Part shown: in pieces, positions 35,801 through 48,567 of the stretch | Numbering within the stretch: the stretch's first letter is position 1 | Layout: each line of letters begins with the position of its first letter | Assembly (NCBI RefSeq): GCF_008831285.2 | Contig: NC_045140.1 | Span: 17,482,370 to 17,546,369, forward strand | Direction of reading: 5' to 3' | Source of the DNA: Nymphaea colorata | Taxonomy: Eukaryota; Streptophyta; Magnoliopsida; Nymphaeales; Nymphaeaceae | Length of the DNA: 64,000 bases | Program-made: the position numbers and the translations under genes | The notes under the pieces: generated by a model | The model's database searches: none | What the model was told of the DNA's origin: nothing | What the model saw: only the letters and a program-made list of their open reading frames with translations

Positions 35801-37640
35801 AGCGGAAGAGCAAGGGTTCGGATGAGAAAATTTTGAAAATGGGGTTTAAACGGTAAGGAGGAGGCTGGTGGGGTCGGTTAATAAGTAGAATTACCGAAGC
35901 GTCCCTGATTCTTTCTTTTTTTTTTTGGTAAAGAACACCATCAAAATATTGAACGGTTTTGTTAGTGTTCAGACCAATCGGACCAATTCATTCTCACACA
36001 CTCTCTCTGAATAATCCATACTTTGGTGCTTTTTAATTTCTCCTTAATAGATTTTTGAGAAATTTCTTGTTTATTGTGGAATTATTGGCAAATTCTAATT
36101 CGTGTGCGAACTAACTTGGACAAATTGATATATATATATATATATATTTGAAAAATAACGGTCTTACTGTGTTCACATATAATAGGTTCATTGAGAAACT
36201 CACGGTCACAGACTCTCACAAATGTTAGCCATAGCACTGCAAAAAAAAAAAAAAATTCCATTTACTATCTACCTTTTAAATTTCATGTTTTTTTCTTGGT
36301 ATGGCCACTTTCAAATTAAATAGGGCTACATCTATTGAACTTGTATTAAGAATTAAATGTGTGTGTGTGTGAGAGAGAGATAATCTCACTAAATTATGCT
36401 AAGACAAGCATCAAACTCTGCATTATGGATCATTAAATGTGTAAAAGCTTGGGTTAACATGGAATTCAGTAGAAACAAAAAATTACCCATGAAAATAGAC
36501 CAAATTTAATCTAAGAGTTTTGTCATTTACTATTGTACTTCATTTTATTTTATTTTAACATAATTACCTAATAGGTGACAAGCTGTGACAAATCGTTAAT
36601 ATAGATGAGGCAAAAAAAGAAAAACAAAGCACAAAATACAAGAAGGAGAGAGAGAGAGAGAGCATTCTATTTTAGTCGACCTCTACTATATTTAATAGAT
36701 TTTTTTGGAACTTTAATCCAAACAAATTTTCGGAACCACAGCGGACCCGTTCCCAAGTTGTTGGACCGAGGAGATTTTGTAAAGTTCAGGGACATTTTCG
36801 TCATACAAAAAAGAGCGACGATCCAAATAGGGGAAAACGCCGCACCTTGTGTGTGACTTCCTTGCGCGTACAGCCAAGCGCACGGTCAAGATTGATGACG
36901 TCATCATCTGCTCATCCATGGCGAACCCAACGGCTCCAGCACCCCGAGAAATTCCAAGGAACGTTGCGTGTGAACGTCTTTTAATATCGAAAATGCCCTT
37001 AGAGTGGATCGATACAAGCTCCGGACTGCAGGTCAGGACACAAAGAGGCATTGACTCGTACACGCAAGGATAGAATCGTCAATTTAATTTTATTCCTTTC
37101 TTCAGGAAAAAACACAAGGGATTTCTTTATAATATTAAATAAATTGACATTTTAGTACAAAGGAGTTATTTTGTTCACCAGTCGCCATATGTATTCCAAA
37201 ATTACATGGAATAAAATAATATCTGGTCTAATACAGGGCTAGTCACGTGGATCCGCTTGTGTTCTTAGTCATTTGTTTTCCTCCCTCTCTAAAACGTGTC
37301 CCGTCGATTATGGCAGTTGTCACAATGTTCACATTCTTGATCCACAGCGTGAAAAAAGTTGCAGAGACTTCATTTTTTCATGTTATCACGCACCCTTTTA
37401 CAGTGAAACATGCTATAGTTCCATCCATGGTGAGAATTCAAGGACAAGGAAGTTGTACGTTACTCAATAAAATGAAAAAGAAACAGAAGAAGAAGGCCTT
37501 GGATCTTTCCGGGAAAAATAAGATCTACAACGATCTTCATTAGATAATGAAATCAGACTGTACAACATGAGCGGGCTACCTACCCAACACGAGGTAGTGA
37601 CAGTAGCTTCAAAGCATGAAACCATGTCAGTGGTGAAGAT
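35801..37640. other. Receptor kinase promoter side and INCENP 3' side
   Basis: No convincing gene was found. There are microsatellites near 36130-36148 (TA), 36359-36380 (GT/GA) and 36645-36661 (GA). A GC-richer block at 36840-37075 carries a palindromic TGACGTCA and a small plus-strand open frame (from ATG 36918) of unknown value. A CACGTG G-box lies at 37244-37249. Confidence 0.4.
36894..36901. promoter_or_regulatory. Palindromic TGACGTCA bZIP-type site
   Basis: GATGACGTCATC is an ideal site for TGA-class or other bZIP factors, which mediate salicylate and stress responses in plants. It lies about 1.2 kb upstream of the receptor kinase start. Function is inferred from the motif alone. Confidence 0.35.
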
Positions 37641-40600
37641 TTACAACTTTATGTATCCCATTTTAAGTTTATACTGATACTCTTCTTGCTGGGTGAAGCT
37701 ATCGTTCAACCAACAACCACTTTCACCGCGTCCGTTTCGATCACGATACCTGCTGAAGTTAGTGCTTCCAAGAACTGCACAAAAAAAGACAAGCTTCTCA
37801 GTATTCCTCCTTGATTGAGTCATGAAAAGGTGGAAAAATCAGAAAGTATTCTAGACATCAAATTGCTGAGACACAGCTGCCCAATTATGAAACCTTATCC
37901 ACCCAAACGGTATATATGGGCGTTGATTCAATTGTATGCGGAAGAAAATTGAAAAACACTGATCTTTCACTTTCTTGCTGAGATCTGATATTGAGAATTT
38001 CCAGAGGAGATATCTAAGAGTATTTCTGAAGATTTTTTTTTTAGGAAAATTCATGGTAATTAGAGAATAACTAAAATAGAAGAATGTTTGTCAGAAACGT
38101 ATATAGAAAAAGCATGGTGACATTAATGTAAAAATAAGAAAGAAGGAAGCAGCTTAGTGAAATTGGTGGAAGCGCAGTTTCATTGGCTTAATCACCGTAT
38201 TACTTTCAAAGGGACAAAAAATCGTACTAAGAACTCCCAGTGCAGAGACAGAGAATGTGCATAAGTTTTACAAATAATTCAACTTAAGAAGTTAAGAACA
38301 CAATCGTGGTAATACTCATTTCGAGGTGAATTTATTCCGGATTTCTGAGGAAGCCGTTAAAAATTGGAATATGGTCAAACGTTATGCATCTCAACTTTAC
38401 ACTTGAATTTCAGAACTGTAATTTACGTGTTTTATCTGGTCAAAAATTAAAAAAGTATTCATATTGGTCATCATGCTTTTGCTCAGGTACTTTGCTGTCT
38501 AAGAGACCTTAAGCAAACTGACTTGGACTTGAAAAACTGGTCTCCATGGAAGCCAGATCAAAACATGGTCTCGGTTGGCCATAGTTAATTGAACTATAGC
38601 TCTTCCGTTGGCTTTTTCCAAGTTCAACAAGAAAGGAAAAAGGCGATGGAATAATTTTCAAAATGAAAAAACAAAAAGCCTCACCTTCATTTAGATTGCA
38701 CCCTTTTATACTGGGGAAAATTACATCAGGATCAACATGTTGCTGTCTACATAGAACCGGAATTAAATTCTCTTTCCTGCAAGAACATAAAGTTTAGCTA
38801 CTTTCTGAAATGAGAAAGCCAAACACGAGAAGGAAACATGATACATCCATTACCTAGCCCAGGAAGGTATAAATTTTCTTCGAGCCATGTCATCATCTTC
38901 TTCCTCCTCATCATCAGACCCTCTATATGGAGACATTTCATATTGCATCTCTTCAGTTTCTTCAATGCCAGATGAACAACCCTTGTCTACGTTTGCAAGG
39001 GTATTGGTGCCGATTAACTACAGTAAGACCAGTAAGTTTTAGTGGTCATATATAAAATCAAAACTTCAACCAAAAAAGAAAACTAGATATGGAGTCCAAT
39101 ATACTATTCTTTAAGTTCGTGAGACAACGTAGAAAAACACATTTGCAGCACTTCAGGTATATTATACATGGATGCTCATCCTTGCAAAAATGAAAATGAT
39201 ATATTCATCTACAATGCTAACCTTTCACATTCCGTCCATGGCCGTGAACATATTTGACATAAGAAGGGTCAATCAGTTAAGTTTTTTTTCTTTGTTGTTA
39301 AGCTGCAGATCGAGAAACTGTGAATCATCTACGTACGGTTAAGAAGATTGTTTTCTCGCATTTGTTCAAGCTACTCAACGAATGACAAACAGTAAATAAA
39401 CGCAATAGCTAGGAGCAAGTTTATGTAGAAAAAACGAACATGAATCGCCTTCCAATCTAGGTACACGTGGCGTGATATATCTGTAATTCGATGTGCATCT
39501 CCGTGCAAGGGTAACCTTAACAAAAATTCCCTCAGAAAAATCTCAGACTTAGAAATTACTAACTTGTGAATTTTCTTTGATAAAAATTGAAAATAATTAT
39601 TGAAATGTGAAAAGGAACCAAGAAAGTTTGAAATATGTTTACCTTTTTTTGAAAATTTTGGCAAAAATATCACAATATTTTCATTTTATCATATATTCAA
39701 AAAGTGACAATAAACTATCATCTCTCCGTTCCACACGGTGCTTTTATGGATAGTTTTGAAATATTGCCAATATTTGTGGCGATTCCGTTAAATGTACAGT
39801 TAAAGGACCAGGCGCATCCCACATTGTTGCATGCAGTAGCGCAGTCGACAATGTAGACGTCTCCCATCATCTTGAGAGTAGAGTAAACCACAGTGGTCAG
39901 GGTAATGTTTGCAGCCAACCGCCAAGACGACAGAGCATGTCCGTCATATTTGCAGAGGATTGAAAACAAGCGACTTTTGAGTCAGAAATAGAACTATACA
40001 TAGGAAGGAAGATTTTGTGAATATGTATACAGGAAGTGCAATCCAGGAAATTCATTATAGATAACCTAAGATCTAAGTGGTTAGTAACTCACAGTTGAGA
40101 TGCAGATGATTCCAAGTTCAAACATTTAGAATCAACAAAAAACGTCCTTCGAAAAATTGAGAAGCTACCTTGTCACGGAGAACAGCAACCGCTTCGCCTT
40201 CTCCACGAACATGCTCAGATGGCCCAGCATCACTAGCACCTACTATCCCTGTTCCTGAAAGTGCGGTTTTCATTTGTTCAATTCCATCTCGCCCTTTCTC
40301 TACCTTCTGTCTTTTCGCCTCTTTCCTCTTGAATTCGTCCTTATCAACCTATGGAAACAAACCCAAAATAAGAAACGAAGAAAGAGATGGTAACGAACCA
40401 GATGGCCTGAAATATAGGTAATATTTCAGAAGGCATCCGTTCCAAAACTGGAATAGCTTAATATTACTTTGTGCTGCAGTTCTTTCTCCTCAGCTAATCT
40501 GAACTGTTTGCGTGATTCTTCAATTAGTTTGCGCTTCCTTTCCTTCTCTTTTTTCTCTTCCTCTTCCCTCTGCTGTCGCTTTGCTAGATCAGCCCTCCTT

Positions 40601-43600
40601 TTCTGTTTTTTCTCCTCTTCCCTTCTTTTCTGTTCTTCCATTTGTTTGAGATTTTCTAGCATCAGCTTCTCTCTTTCTAGCTTCGCAGCTTCTTTCCTCA
40701 TTTTCCGCTCAATTTCCTTTTTCTCTTCAAGGCGCTTTGCTGCTTCAGCGGCTTCCAAGGCTTTGACCTTTACATCTCTCTTGGCTGCAAATGTGATAAA
40801 TGCCAAGCAGGTAAATTAAGCACGTCAGTTTTATCCGTAGAAGGCGTGAAAAAACAAAATAACTTAACTCTTACAGCAACTTGTAGTAATCATAAAGCTT
40901 TTATCAAGAGAAAATTTACCAGGAACTGGCTTCTTTTGTTGAATAAGAGGTACGAAGGATGAAATGTTGGCCACGATATTGTTCAGCTTCCTATCCTTTC
41001 CGCTGACAGCCTGACTTCCGTTCGCCCTTCCCACATTCCCCGACAATTTCGCCTTACTGGTCCTCTTGGGAAGAAAGTTGGAAACCTTTTCAAACTTGCC
41101 AACAGAAAAAGAAGGATAACGGTTCTCTTTATCATCCATGACATTTTTTCGCTCATCACTGTGCCTTTCGCTCACACCACTTTCTTTTCCGGCAAAAGCT
41201 GTCTGCGTGTGATCCCTATTTGTGCTGTTGCTGTGCAAGAAAGTTTCGCCTTCATCATTAATATCTGAAGAGCCACAGTGCGACATGCTGATATCCGCAA
41301 GCGCGTTCTCTGGCATATTCATCCCCGAGCAGTTCCGTTTGGGAGATATTTCAGAAACATCATCAAGATCCACGTGTCCGTTTTCTTCGTTCATATTAGT
41401 CTCTTCTTCCTCAATTCGGAAACACGTAAGTTCTGGGTTTTTAAATTGCTTTCCCGAACTGCTGCTGTTCGATTTCAGGAGAGTTCTCTCAGAAAATTTT
41501 CCAGTAGCAGGGGTTGAGGCAGCGGGGCTCCTAATACCCTTCCGAAGTTTAGCATCTGAACCCGAAGTGGAGCCACAGTAAGAACCCCTCAAGGAACCAT
41601 CCATCAATTGCAAACCTGAAATGCAGCGTATCTCATGAAGGATGCCATCTTCACCTACCGTAGTCCCAACATGTTTAAGGTCTTCAGCATTACATAGGAA
41701 TGAGCCCCTCATGTGTTCCAGAAGCCCATTAGGTAAGGATTGATAAACGTCTGGAGTCGAATGGATCTTATACTTCGCAGTGGCATTTGAGCGTGGTGTT
41801 AGAAAAGAGGTCGACTTGCATATCTGAGGACCATCAACAGCAGTTGTTTTGAAACTTGAAAAATCCAAATAATCATACAATTTACTACCTTCCATGACAG
41901 GTGGTTCTCCACAAAAAATAGGGAGACCTACACTGAATCCTTCGAACACTGGCAGTGAGTCGTCAACCCCAAATGTTGATGAATGTTTACCAGAGTAATC
42001 AAGAGAATCGCAAACAGTGGTCCGACTTGCAGGACAAGATGGCGAAACAAATTCTTTTTCTTGAGATGGCTGTTTTTTCTCCAAGTCTTGTTCAGTGTCA
42101 CCTGTATGATGCGTATCAGACACGCAAGAACCAGCCTTCTCCTCCACAGAATAATCCACACTCATAACTTGAGGTTTAGTCCCACCAAGTCGCTGCAGAT
42201 CATCTTTCGGATCCGAGCACTTGTTGTTGTCTAGAACAGTAATAGCAAGCCTTTCTGATCCTTGCTGGTTCGTTAACGGATGATCAGAAGCTTCATTTAC
42301 TTGCTCTTCAAATTCAGAACCACGTGGGGAAGCGACCGAAGTCTTCTGAAATGCCGAAGGTGTTGATGCATACTGGTCCTTCAAATCATGTTCAACCTGT
42401 GAAGCACATAGACACACCATCGTTTCACTTGAACTGCTTAAAAGTTAACGTCTAATAAATGTTTTCTATTTTATATATAAAACAAGAAGCACCACCAACA
42501 GAAAAACGTGCTATTTTATAATCATTTTGACAAGTATTAGATTCAGCAAAAACGAAAGCAGGGTAAGGAGGACAAAAGAGTAGAAAATCAAAAACTGACC
42601 TCTTGTAAGAAAATTGGAGAGCAGCCTGCTTGCGACAAAGGCAAAGATTGCAATCGATCTATATCAGATTGTTTCGTAGACTGATGGGCTTCAACACCAT
42701 CAAACCGAGCATCCAAATCCGAATCCGCAGCATGAATTTGATTAGATGTGTCATTATGGGATTCTACTATGGCTTCTGAAATTCCACTTGCAGATTCAGC
42801 ATCCTCATTTTGAGTCTGCAGGTTGCCTCCCATCATTGATGGTGCAGTAATAGCTTTAGGATTCAGTTGGTTATCATTATTTGGTTGCATCCAGTATGCT
42901 GGACGTGAGAGGTTACAAACATATCCCATGGGGTTTTCACTCAACATGAAGCTTTGAGAAGAATGACGTGGCTTGCTTCCATTACTGCCCGCCATAAGAG
43001 ACGCATCAACATTTCTTTGATGGGTAAGAGAACGATTTCGCAGGAAGTAAGAAGCCTTACTTCCTGTCTTGCAATTCTTGGGCGATATATTCAAGACTGC
43101 AACACTCTTATCTACAGTACCACAAAGGGCAATTCCCACGGTTTCGTTCACCATATCCTTCAGAGAATAATCTAGATCTCTAACATGCAAACTGTTTGAA
43201 TGCACAAACTCATCTACTTTCTGCAACCGCTTAAGTGAGGAAGAAGCTCCACGATTCTGATTTCCAGTGACAGAAGCCGTTTGTCTTTGGGTATCTTCTC
43301 CTCCATTGAGGAAACAGGATGACATTGATCGTGTAATCCTCCTCTGAGTGCCAACAGAGGCACCTTGTTCTCTAGGTTGAAGATTTGCTGAATCTGATAG
43401 CTTTCTGATCTTCAATTGATCACTCGACGAAAACCTAGTGGTATCCAGGTTAACTTCTGAGACATCCCCTTCTGTGACTTCTCTTTTGTTTTTTGTGTCA
43501 GTGACTTTTCTTTCGCTTTTTATGTGTTCCCGAGATGAATTGGTCGATTTTCTGAGAGTAACATCACTAACCTCTTTGTTTGGCATTGTATCATCAATTC

Positions 43601-45848
43601 CCTGTTGAAGATGAGAGCAACTACTACCTTCTGGGGACTGAACATTCAGTGAATCAACCAACTTCCTTACCTCTGCCAACTGCTCAGCTGAAGATAAAAC
43701 ATCCTGCATCATATTACCTTCTGAAGCGTCCATGGTGGTCATCCCAATTTGTGAGCTTTCATTTGCTGACAGATCGTCCCCAGATACGACCATTTCTCTC
43801 TGTATCTGTTCAGAGAAGTCTTCCAAGTTCGCTAAATTAGCCGACTCTGGCTGCATGTTCTTGTTTTTCTCAAGACGCTCGCTTTCGAAGATTTGCTCAT
43901 CATCTAAATCAGGACGTTTATCCTTCACACTGCAATCTTCCATATCATCGAACATCAGCTCTTTGGGCTGAATTGCCAACATATTTCCATAAACCGGCTG
44001 TCTTTCAGCAGCTTTTGCAATTTCAACTGAAGATAAACCACAAGGTGGGCAAACATTTCCATCATGCATTTGTTGTGTTGCTCTATTCCTTGCAGAACTT
44101 TCATAACCCAAAATTCTACATCCTATCTTGTCGTCACGAATTGACACCTCCTTGGAGTTCAAAGGGTGAACTGTCTTTTCAGTTCCAAAACCTTTGCGAT
44201 ATTTCAATGGGTCCATTGAGCGTACCCCAATATTCGACTGCTGACAAGCAAACCTGGACGATGCAACTCTCCCTGTATTTTCGTTTTCAGCAGCTTTCTT
44301 GTCATCAGTTTCCCTTTTCTTTTCACTGTTACGCTGCTCTAATGCTCGTTGCCTTGATCTCGACCGTGTAATTTTCTCCAAGGAGCGATCCGGTGCAATA
44401 CAAACTTCAGAAGGCATTGCAGCAGTTTGGGGTGGAGGGTCACCATTTTGACTATCACCGCATATCTCATTGCCATTAGGTTCCCGAATATCTCCTTTCA
44501 TTAATGTTGACATATTGTCTGTCTTGAATTCTTTATTAAAATCATGGGTCCCTATAGAATACAGAGCTTCTGACTTATTATAAGTGCAGCAACCAACACA
44601 GGAGTTGGCAATCTGCTTATGTGGCGGGATTAGTAGACCAGGAACTAGATCTTCTTTGCTCCCTATAAAGATAATTGTAACTTGTAATAAGTTTCCAAAA
44701 ACAAAAGGTCGTGCAGACGTAATCAACAAGAAGAAAAGAATGAAAGATGGAAAATATAAAAGAAAAACACAATTAAGAAAATCTACAGCTCACATGTATA
44801 TTGGAAATAATAATACTTTAAGAGGTGAAGCTACAAAGGAATTCAAGCGAACTTGAGCTTCGAATAAAAGCATGATACTTCGAAGCAACTCGGAGAGGGA
44901 GAAAGTAAAGAAAGGAATTTAACCATTTAGTAGACGACATTCATTGATTAAGGTGATTGCAAATGTCAAGGTTACTAGTCAAATAAAAAACCAGTTCTAG
45001 CAACATAAGACGTAAGCGATCAAAGGAGGAAAATTGAGACATGAAAATTAACACTGCCTACAGAAGTACCATTAGTTCGGGTAAAGCTGGTTATGCCCAA
45101 GAAAAAAGGTTTGTTAATAGGAATGGACAAGACATTGTACAAATTGGGTACAAAAGTTACATATTTATATATAAAGGACATTCATCGACAGCTTCAATCT
45201 TCCTCTAAATCTCATTAGCACCATCTGAAGAACTAGAACTGTGCCTCAGCATCAGATCACCAAATAAAGGAAAAAACACAGGCCATGGATATCATATAAG
45301 CGGGGAACTAGGGCATTTGCGCAACTAATGGTAGAAAAAAAGATAATTGATAAGCATTTCAATTGTTAATCAGCAAAATTCAGTCTAAGTAAAAGGGCTA
45401 TAAAAACTAAACAAAGATTTGGCAATGTTCACAAAAATCTTGACGCAGTGCGCCACCCACTCTCCTCCTTCTCCTCTCCTCCCACCCCCCCTCTCGACCC
45501 CCAAAAGACCAAAGCGAAAAGGTTAAACTCCTAGAGAAGGGAAACCCTAAAGGTGATGCCATTTTCAAGAAAGAAGACAAAGTGCTAACCCTAACCCCAA
45601 CATAATCAATTGTAAGAGAAGACAAACTTTCCAGCAAGAAATCCAGCGGAGGGCCTACCAGGATGACAGCGATCCCCAGTTACCGTCGTGGCTCTGGCAC
45701 CGGAGAGCCACGCCGGCGGTTGGATGCCTCTGAGAAGAAGCGACGAATGGAGGGCTTGGTCGAATAGCTGCTGCTGCTCCTTTAGCTGCCTCACAATCCG
45801 GTTCCTCGTATCGAAGATCCCCATCAACATCTCCTCGCAACTCGCCAT
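37641..45848 (-). CDS. WYR: INCENP homologue (WYRD-type), chromosomal passenger complex scaffold
   Basis: INCENP anchors and activates Aurora kinase at centromeres and the spindle midzone. Coding exons: 45659-45848, 42600-44662, 40920-42396, 40468-40784, 40169-40348, 38854-39017, 38685-38776, 37641-37774. All have GT-AG borders and sum to 4617 bases, 1538 residues plus stop. The N-terminus (IVRQLKEQQQLFDQALHSS then GIQPPAWL) resembles the plant INCENP N-terminal motif. Two very large exons encode a poorly conserved Ser/Asn-rich middle. Exon 4 is almost wholly charged, a long single-helix or coiled coil (about residues 1245-1349) rich in EEKK and KRREEE. The IN-box that binds Aurora lies in exons 6-7 (RRKFIPSWAR, then DPDVIFP) after an acidic EEEEDDD run. 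The start MASCEEM is preferred; an in-frame ATG lies ten codons upstream. At 1538 residues the protein is somewhat shorter than Arabidopsis WYRD. Confidence 0.88.
39718..39969 (-). pseudogene. Unexplained GC-richer open frame inside INCENP intron 5
   Basis: An 83-residue frame lies in the intron between INCENP exons 5 and 6. Its base composition is clearly richer in G+C and CpG than the surrounding intron. The residues FSILCKYDGHALSSW, then ITLTTVVYSTLK, then CAWSF follow an order that recalls the start of the fungal DUF3176 family (a YDG..L..W segment, an ITLN...S...K helix, and a QLKW.WF end). This comparison is from memory, without alignment, and is weak. No splice signals tie it to INCENP. 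Alternatives are a transposon-borne gene fragment or chance. Confidence 0.25.
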
Positions 45849-46130
45849 TTCTTCAGACTCCCTCTCTGTCTCTCCCAAAAAAAAAAGGGAACAATAATCC
45901 CAAGAAGAAGAATTTTAACTATAAATCGAACAATTCGCTCAGCAATCTTGCTGATACAGAAGAAAATAGAACCCTAGAGAGGCAAGGGGACGGAAGGAAC
46001 GCCATATGTGAGAGAGAGAGTCAGAGAGAGAGAGAGAGAGCGAGGGAGGAGAGGGAGGGGAGGCGGGGGACTGCTTCGACCTTCCGGCATAACGGATACC
46101 TCAGATCCGCTTTCAAATTTGAAACTTCTC
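45849..46130 (-). promoter_or_regulatory. INCENP promoter and leader with MSA-like core
   Basis: A GA tract at 46010-46042 lies upstream of the start. ATAACGGATA at 46089-46098 contains the AACGG core of M-phase-specific activator elements bound by three-repeat MYBs. A 14-base palindrome TTTCAAATTTGAAA is at 46111-46124. A G2/M element would suit a chromosomal passenger gene, but one core match is weak evidence. Confidence 0.35.
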
Positions 46131-47711
46131 TCGTGTACAACGCTGTTACCATAATACCCCTGGTCTTGTGGAAGAAGGACGGGTAGAGTGTCTGCTTAAA
46201 CGGGTCGGGTCTTCTAAAACGTTTTAACTGTTTTCTTTTTAAATACAGTTTTTTAATTTTTTACCATTATACGAAAACCCATAGGGTTTGTAGAGGAGGA
46301 GAGAGGAATATCCAAGCGAAACAATTTGTAAGGGTTTCATGAATATGTTTCAAAAGTTCGAATAGATTCATATAACACATTTTAAAGTGTTTCATAATTT
46401 TTTTATAATTTTTGAGTCATATTATTAATGGACATTTACATGCAGTTCCATTTGCCAAACAGATCCCAAGTATGCCTTATGCCGTAAGTGTCATTTTTGT
46501 GGCAAAAAAAAAAAAAAACATTTCAAAGCGGCATTCAAGTATGTCATTCTCACACTCTCTATAACTTATTATTACTTATATTTGATGTGATTTCAGATAT
46601 TAGGCCGATATGATTTTTTTTTTAATTGGCACCATGAATTCATCAACTTTGCTTTCTGAACTCTATAAATCTCAAGTCAATTAAATTAGCTCTCAAGTCA
46701 AATTTGAGATATATATGATGAGAGACATAAATTATGGTTTTCTAAGTCCTCAGTTTGCAGAACCATAAATGTGAGGCTGGTCATTTAAATATAATGAACC
46801 GTAGGGGACTATGGCTGCTACCAAACGCAAGAATCGTATGTGAAGAGAGGAGATCGCACCAAACAAGGAAGTAAGAAGGAAGGAAGGAAGGAGGCAGGAA
46901 GACCGAACCACGCGATTGAATAATCCTGCTTTTCTTCTTCTAAGCTCGTATGAGCAAAAGATCGGGAGGTTAATAAGCAAAGTTTGAGGTAAATGAGCAA
47001 CATATCTATGGAAATTAACAATATGTTTTGTTCATTTGAAGAGGATAATAAGTCTAAGGCTATTTATTATATTCGGCAAAACTATTTTGAATCTCCTTCC
47101 TTTGTTTTCTAAGTAATCAAATTCTTCCCAAGATTTAACAAGATTTGCCAGCTCTAATATCTTTCATAAAATGTTACTTGGGAAATAAGTTCTTAAAGAT
47201 GGACCTCAAGGGAGTTCGATTTTCTTGGGTTTCATGCCTCTAGATGCATGCATGGAGTGTTTGAAGCAGTTGAAGTGTATTGGACCGGCAACATGCACCA
47301 ACATAACTCTAAATATTGAGAGTTAGGGGAAGGACTTCCATGCATCAGGCGAAATATATGTCTGGCTCACCTCGAAATAAGTTCTCAATGTGGTTATGAC
47401 ACGTTATATAATTTACATTTTAGTTTGTGAAAACTATAAAATAGCAAATAATTGATAGAAATGGTGAAGGTATGTGCACCGTTGCAGCAGGCGCTGGATT
47501 TTTGAGAATCTAGAAGATAATTTGTATGTGTATATACGGTATAGTGAATGATGATTCTGGTTCTTCACATTCACTACGTTGTTCATCTAAAGCATATGAA
47601 TGATTAAAAAAATAAGATAATAAATGATGGAATTGCCCATCTTTTGTTTTTGGTTCCTTCTTAATTACCCATCATGTTGGATTAACAGTCCTAATTATAT
47701 GGTTGAATGAC
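46131..47711. other. Spacer between INCENP and the NF-YB gene
   Basis: No gene is supported. The stretch contains an AAACGGGTCGGGTC word near 46197 shared with 31443, an A tract near 46505-46517 and a GGAA tract near 46870-46890. Open frames at 46750-47021 are short and do not look conserved. Confidence 0.5.
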
Positions 47712-47717
47712 TTTATT
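47712..47717 (-). terminator. Candidate poly(A) signal of the NF-YB gene
   Basis: TTTATT on the plus strand reads AATAAA on the minus strand about 265 bases past the NF-YB stop. It is close to a TA/GA microsatellite. Confidence 0.3.
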
Positions 47718-47719
47718 CA

Positions 47720-47721
<2 letters not shown>

Positions 47722-47778
<57 letters not shown>
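47722..47778. repeat. TA/GA compound microsatellite
   Basis: About 14 TA units are followed by about 13 GA units in the 3' flank of the NF-YB gene. Confidence 0.9.
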
Positions 47779-47979
47779 TGTTAATGGATATTAGAGAACA
47801 TATCTCTGAATTTCTCTATCCAACTAAAAAAACACCCACAGACAGGCCCATGCACCTCCACACCCAACACCTCTCTCTCTCTCACCACACATACAAGCAG
47901 GAGCCCAAGTACCCAAATTAAAGAACACCAAAAACACACCACCAATGACCATGCGCCCAACCGCCATAGTACCAACAGA

Positions 47980-48567
47980 TCATACCGGACCTCGGTATAG
48001 AGAACCACCACCACCAGCAGCAGGAGGAGCGCCACCGCCCCTTCCACCGTCCCTGTAAAACCTTCCACCACCGCCACCATACATCCCATGGTGAGTAGAA
48101 CTATGGTAGCCATTGAGAGCACCCATGTCCTTTCTCATGCTCCCGGTGAGGCCATCCACCACCCGCATCCCCCCTCTCTCCCCTTCCATCTCCCTGAACT
48201 TCTGCAAGTAGACTGAGAGGGGCTCGACGTAGTCATCGAACCCCAACTTCCTCATGGCCCACAGCACATCATCTGCAGTGATGGTCTTCCTCTGCTCCCT
48301 CTGGCAGCGCTCGTTGGCCTCGCTGGTGACGAAGGAGATGTACTCCGACACACACTCTTGGATCGTCTCCTTGGCGTCGTCTGAGATCTTGGCGTGGCTG
48401 GGGAGGATCCTCCTCATTATCCTTATCACGTTCGCTATGGGCATGAACCGGTCTTGCTCCCTCACCAAGCAACCATCTCTTTCTGCGGCAGCAGCAGAAG
48501 CAGCGGCGCCAACATCCTCAGGGGGCTTCCCTTCCTGACTACCACCACCAACGGAGGGACTCCCCAT
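47980..48567 (-). CDS. LEC1-like: LEC1-type NF-YB histone-fold transcription factor
   Basis: NF-YB pairs with NF-YC and then NF-YA or bZIP factors on CCAAT or G-box promoters; the LEC1 subclass drives embryo development and seed filling. The predicted protein is 195 residues. The histone-fold B domain spans about 36-125: [55 protein letters not shown]. Asp63 in SDDAKE is the acidic residue typical of LEC1 and L1L proteins; other NF-YBs have Lys there (GKDAKD). The N-terminus is Gly/Ala-rich and the C-terminus is glycine-rich ([16 protein letters not shown]). I chose the ATG at 48567. An in-frame ATG at 48618 would add 17 residues, but the sequence just upstream of 48567 (TTGCAGGAACT) also looks like a splice acceptor, so a 5' untranslated intron is possible. 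Confidence 0.92.
   Translation of the reverse strand: MGSPSVGGGSQEGKPPEDVGAAASAAAAERDGCLVREQDRFMPIANVIRIMRRILPSHAKISDDAKETIQECVSEYISFVTSEANERCQREQRKTITADDVLWAMRKLGFDDYVEPLSVYLQKFREMEGERGGMRVVDGLTGSMRKDMGALNGYHSSTHHGMYGGGGGRFYRDGGRGGGAPPAAGGGGSLYRGPV

Noticed and set aside
40469..44371. Plus-strand open frames opposite INCENP exons 2-4
   Set aside because: They are antisense shadows of long low-complexity exons; the Ser/Phe-rich frame at 40469-40819 is simply the complement of the Lys/Glu helix.
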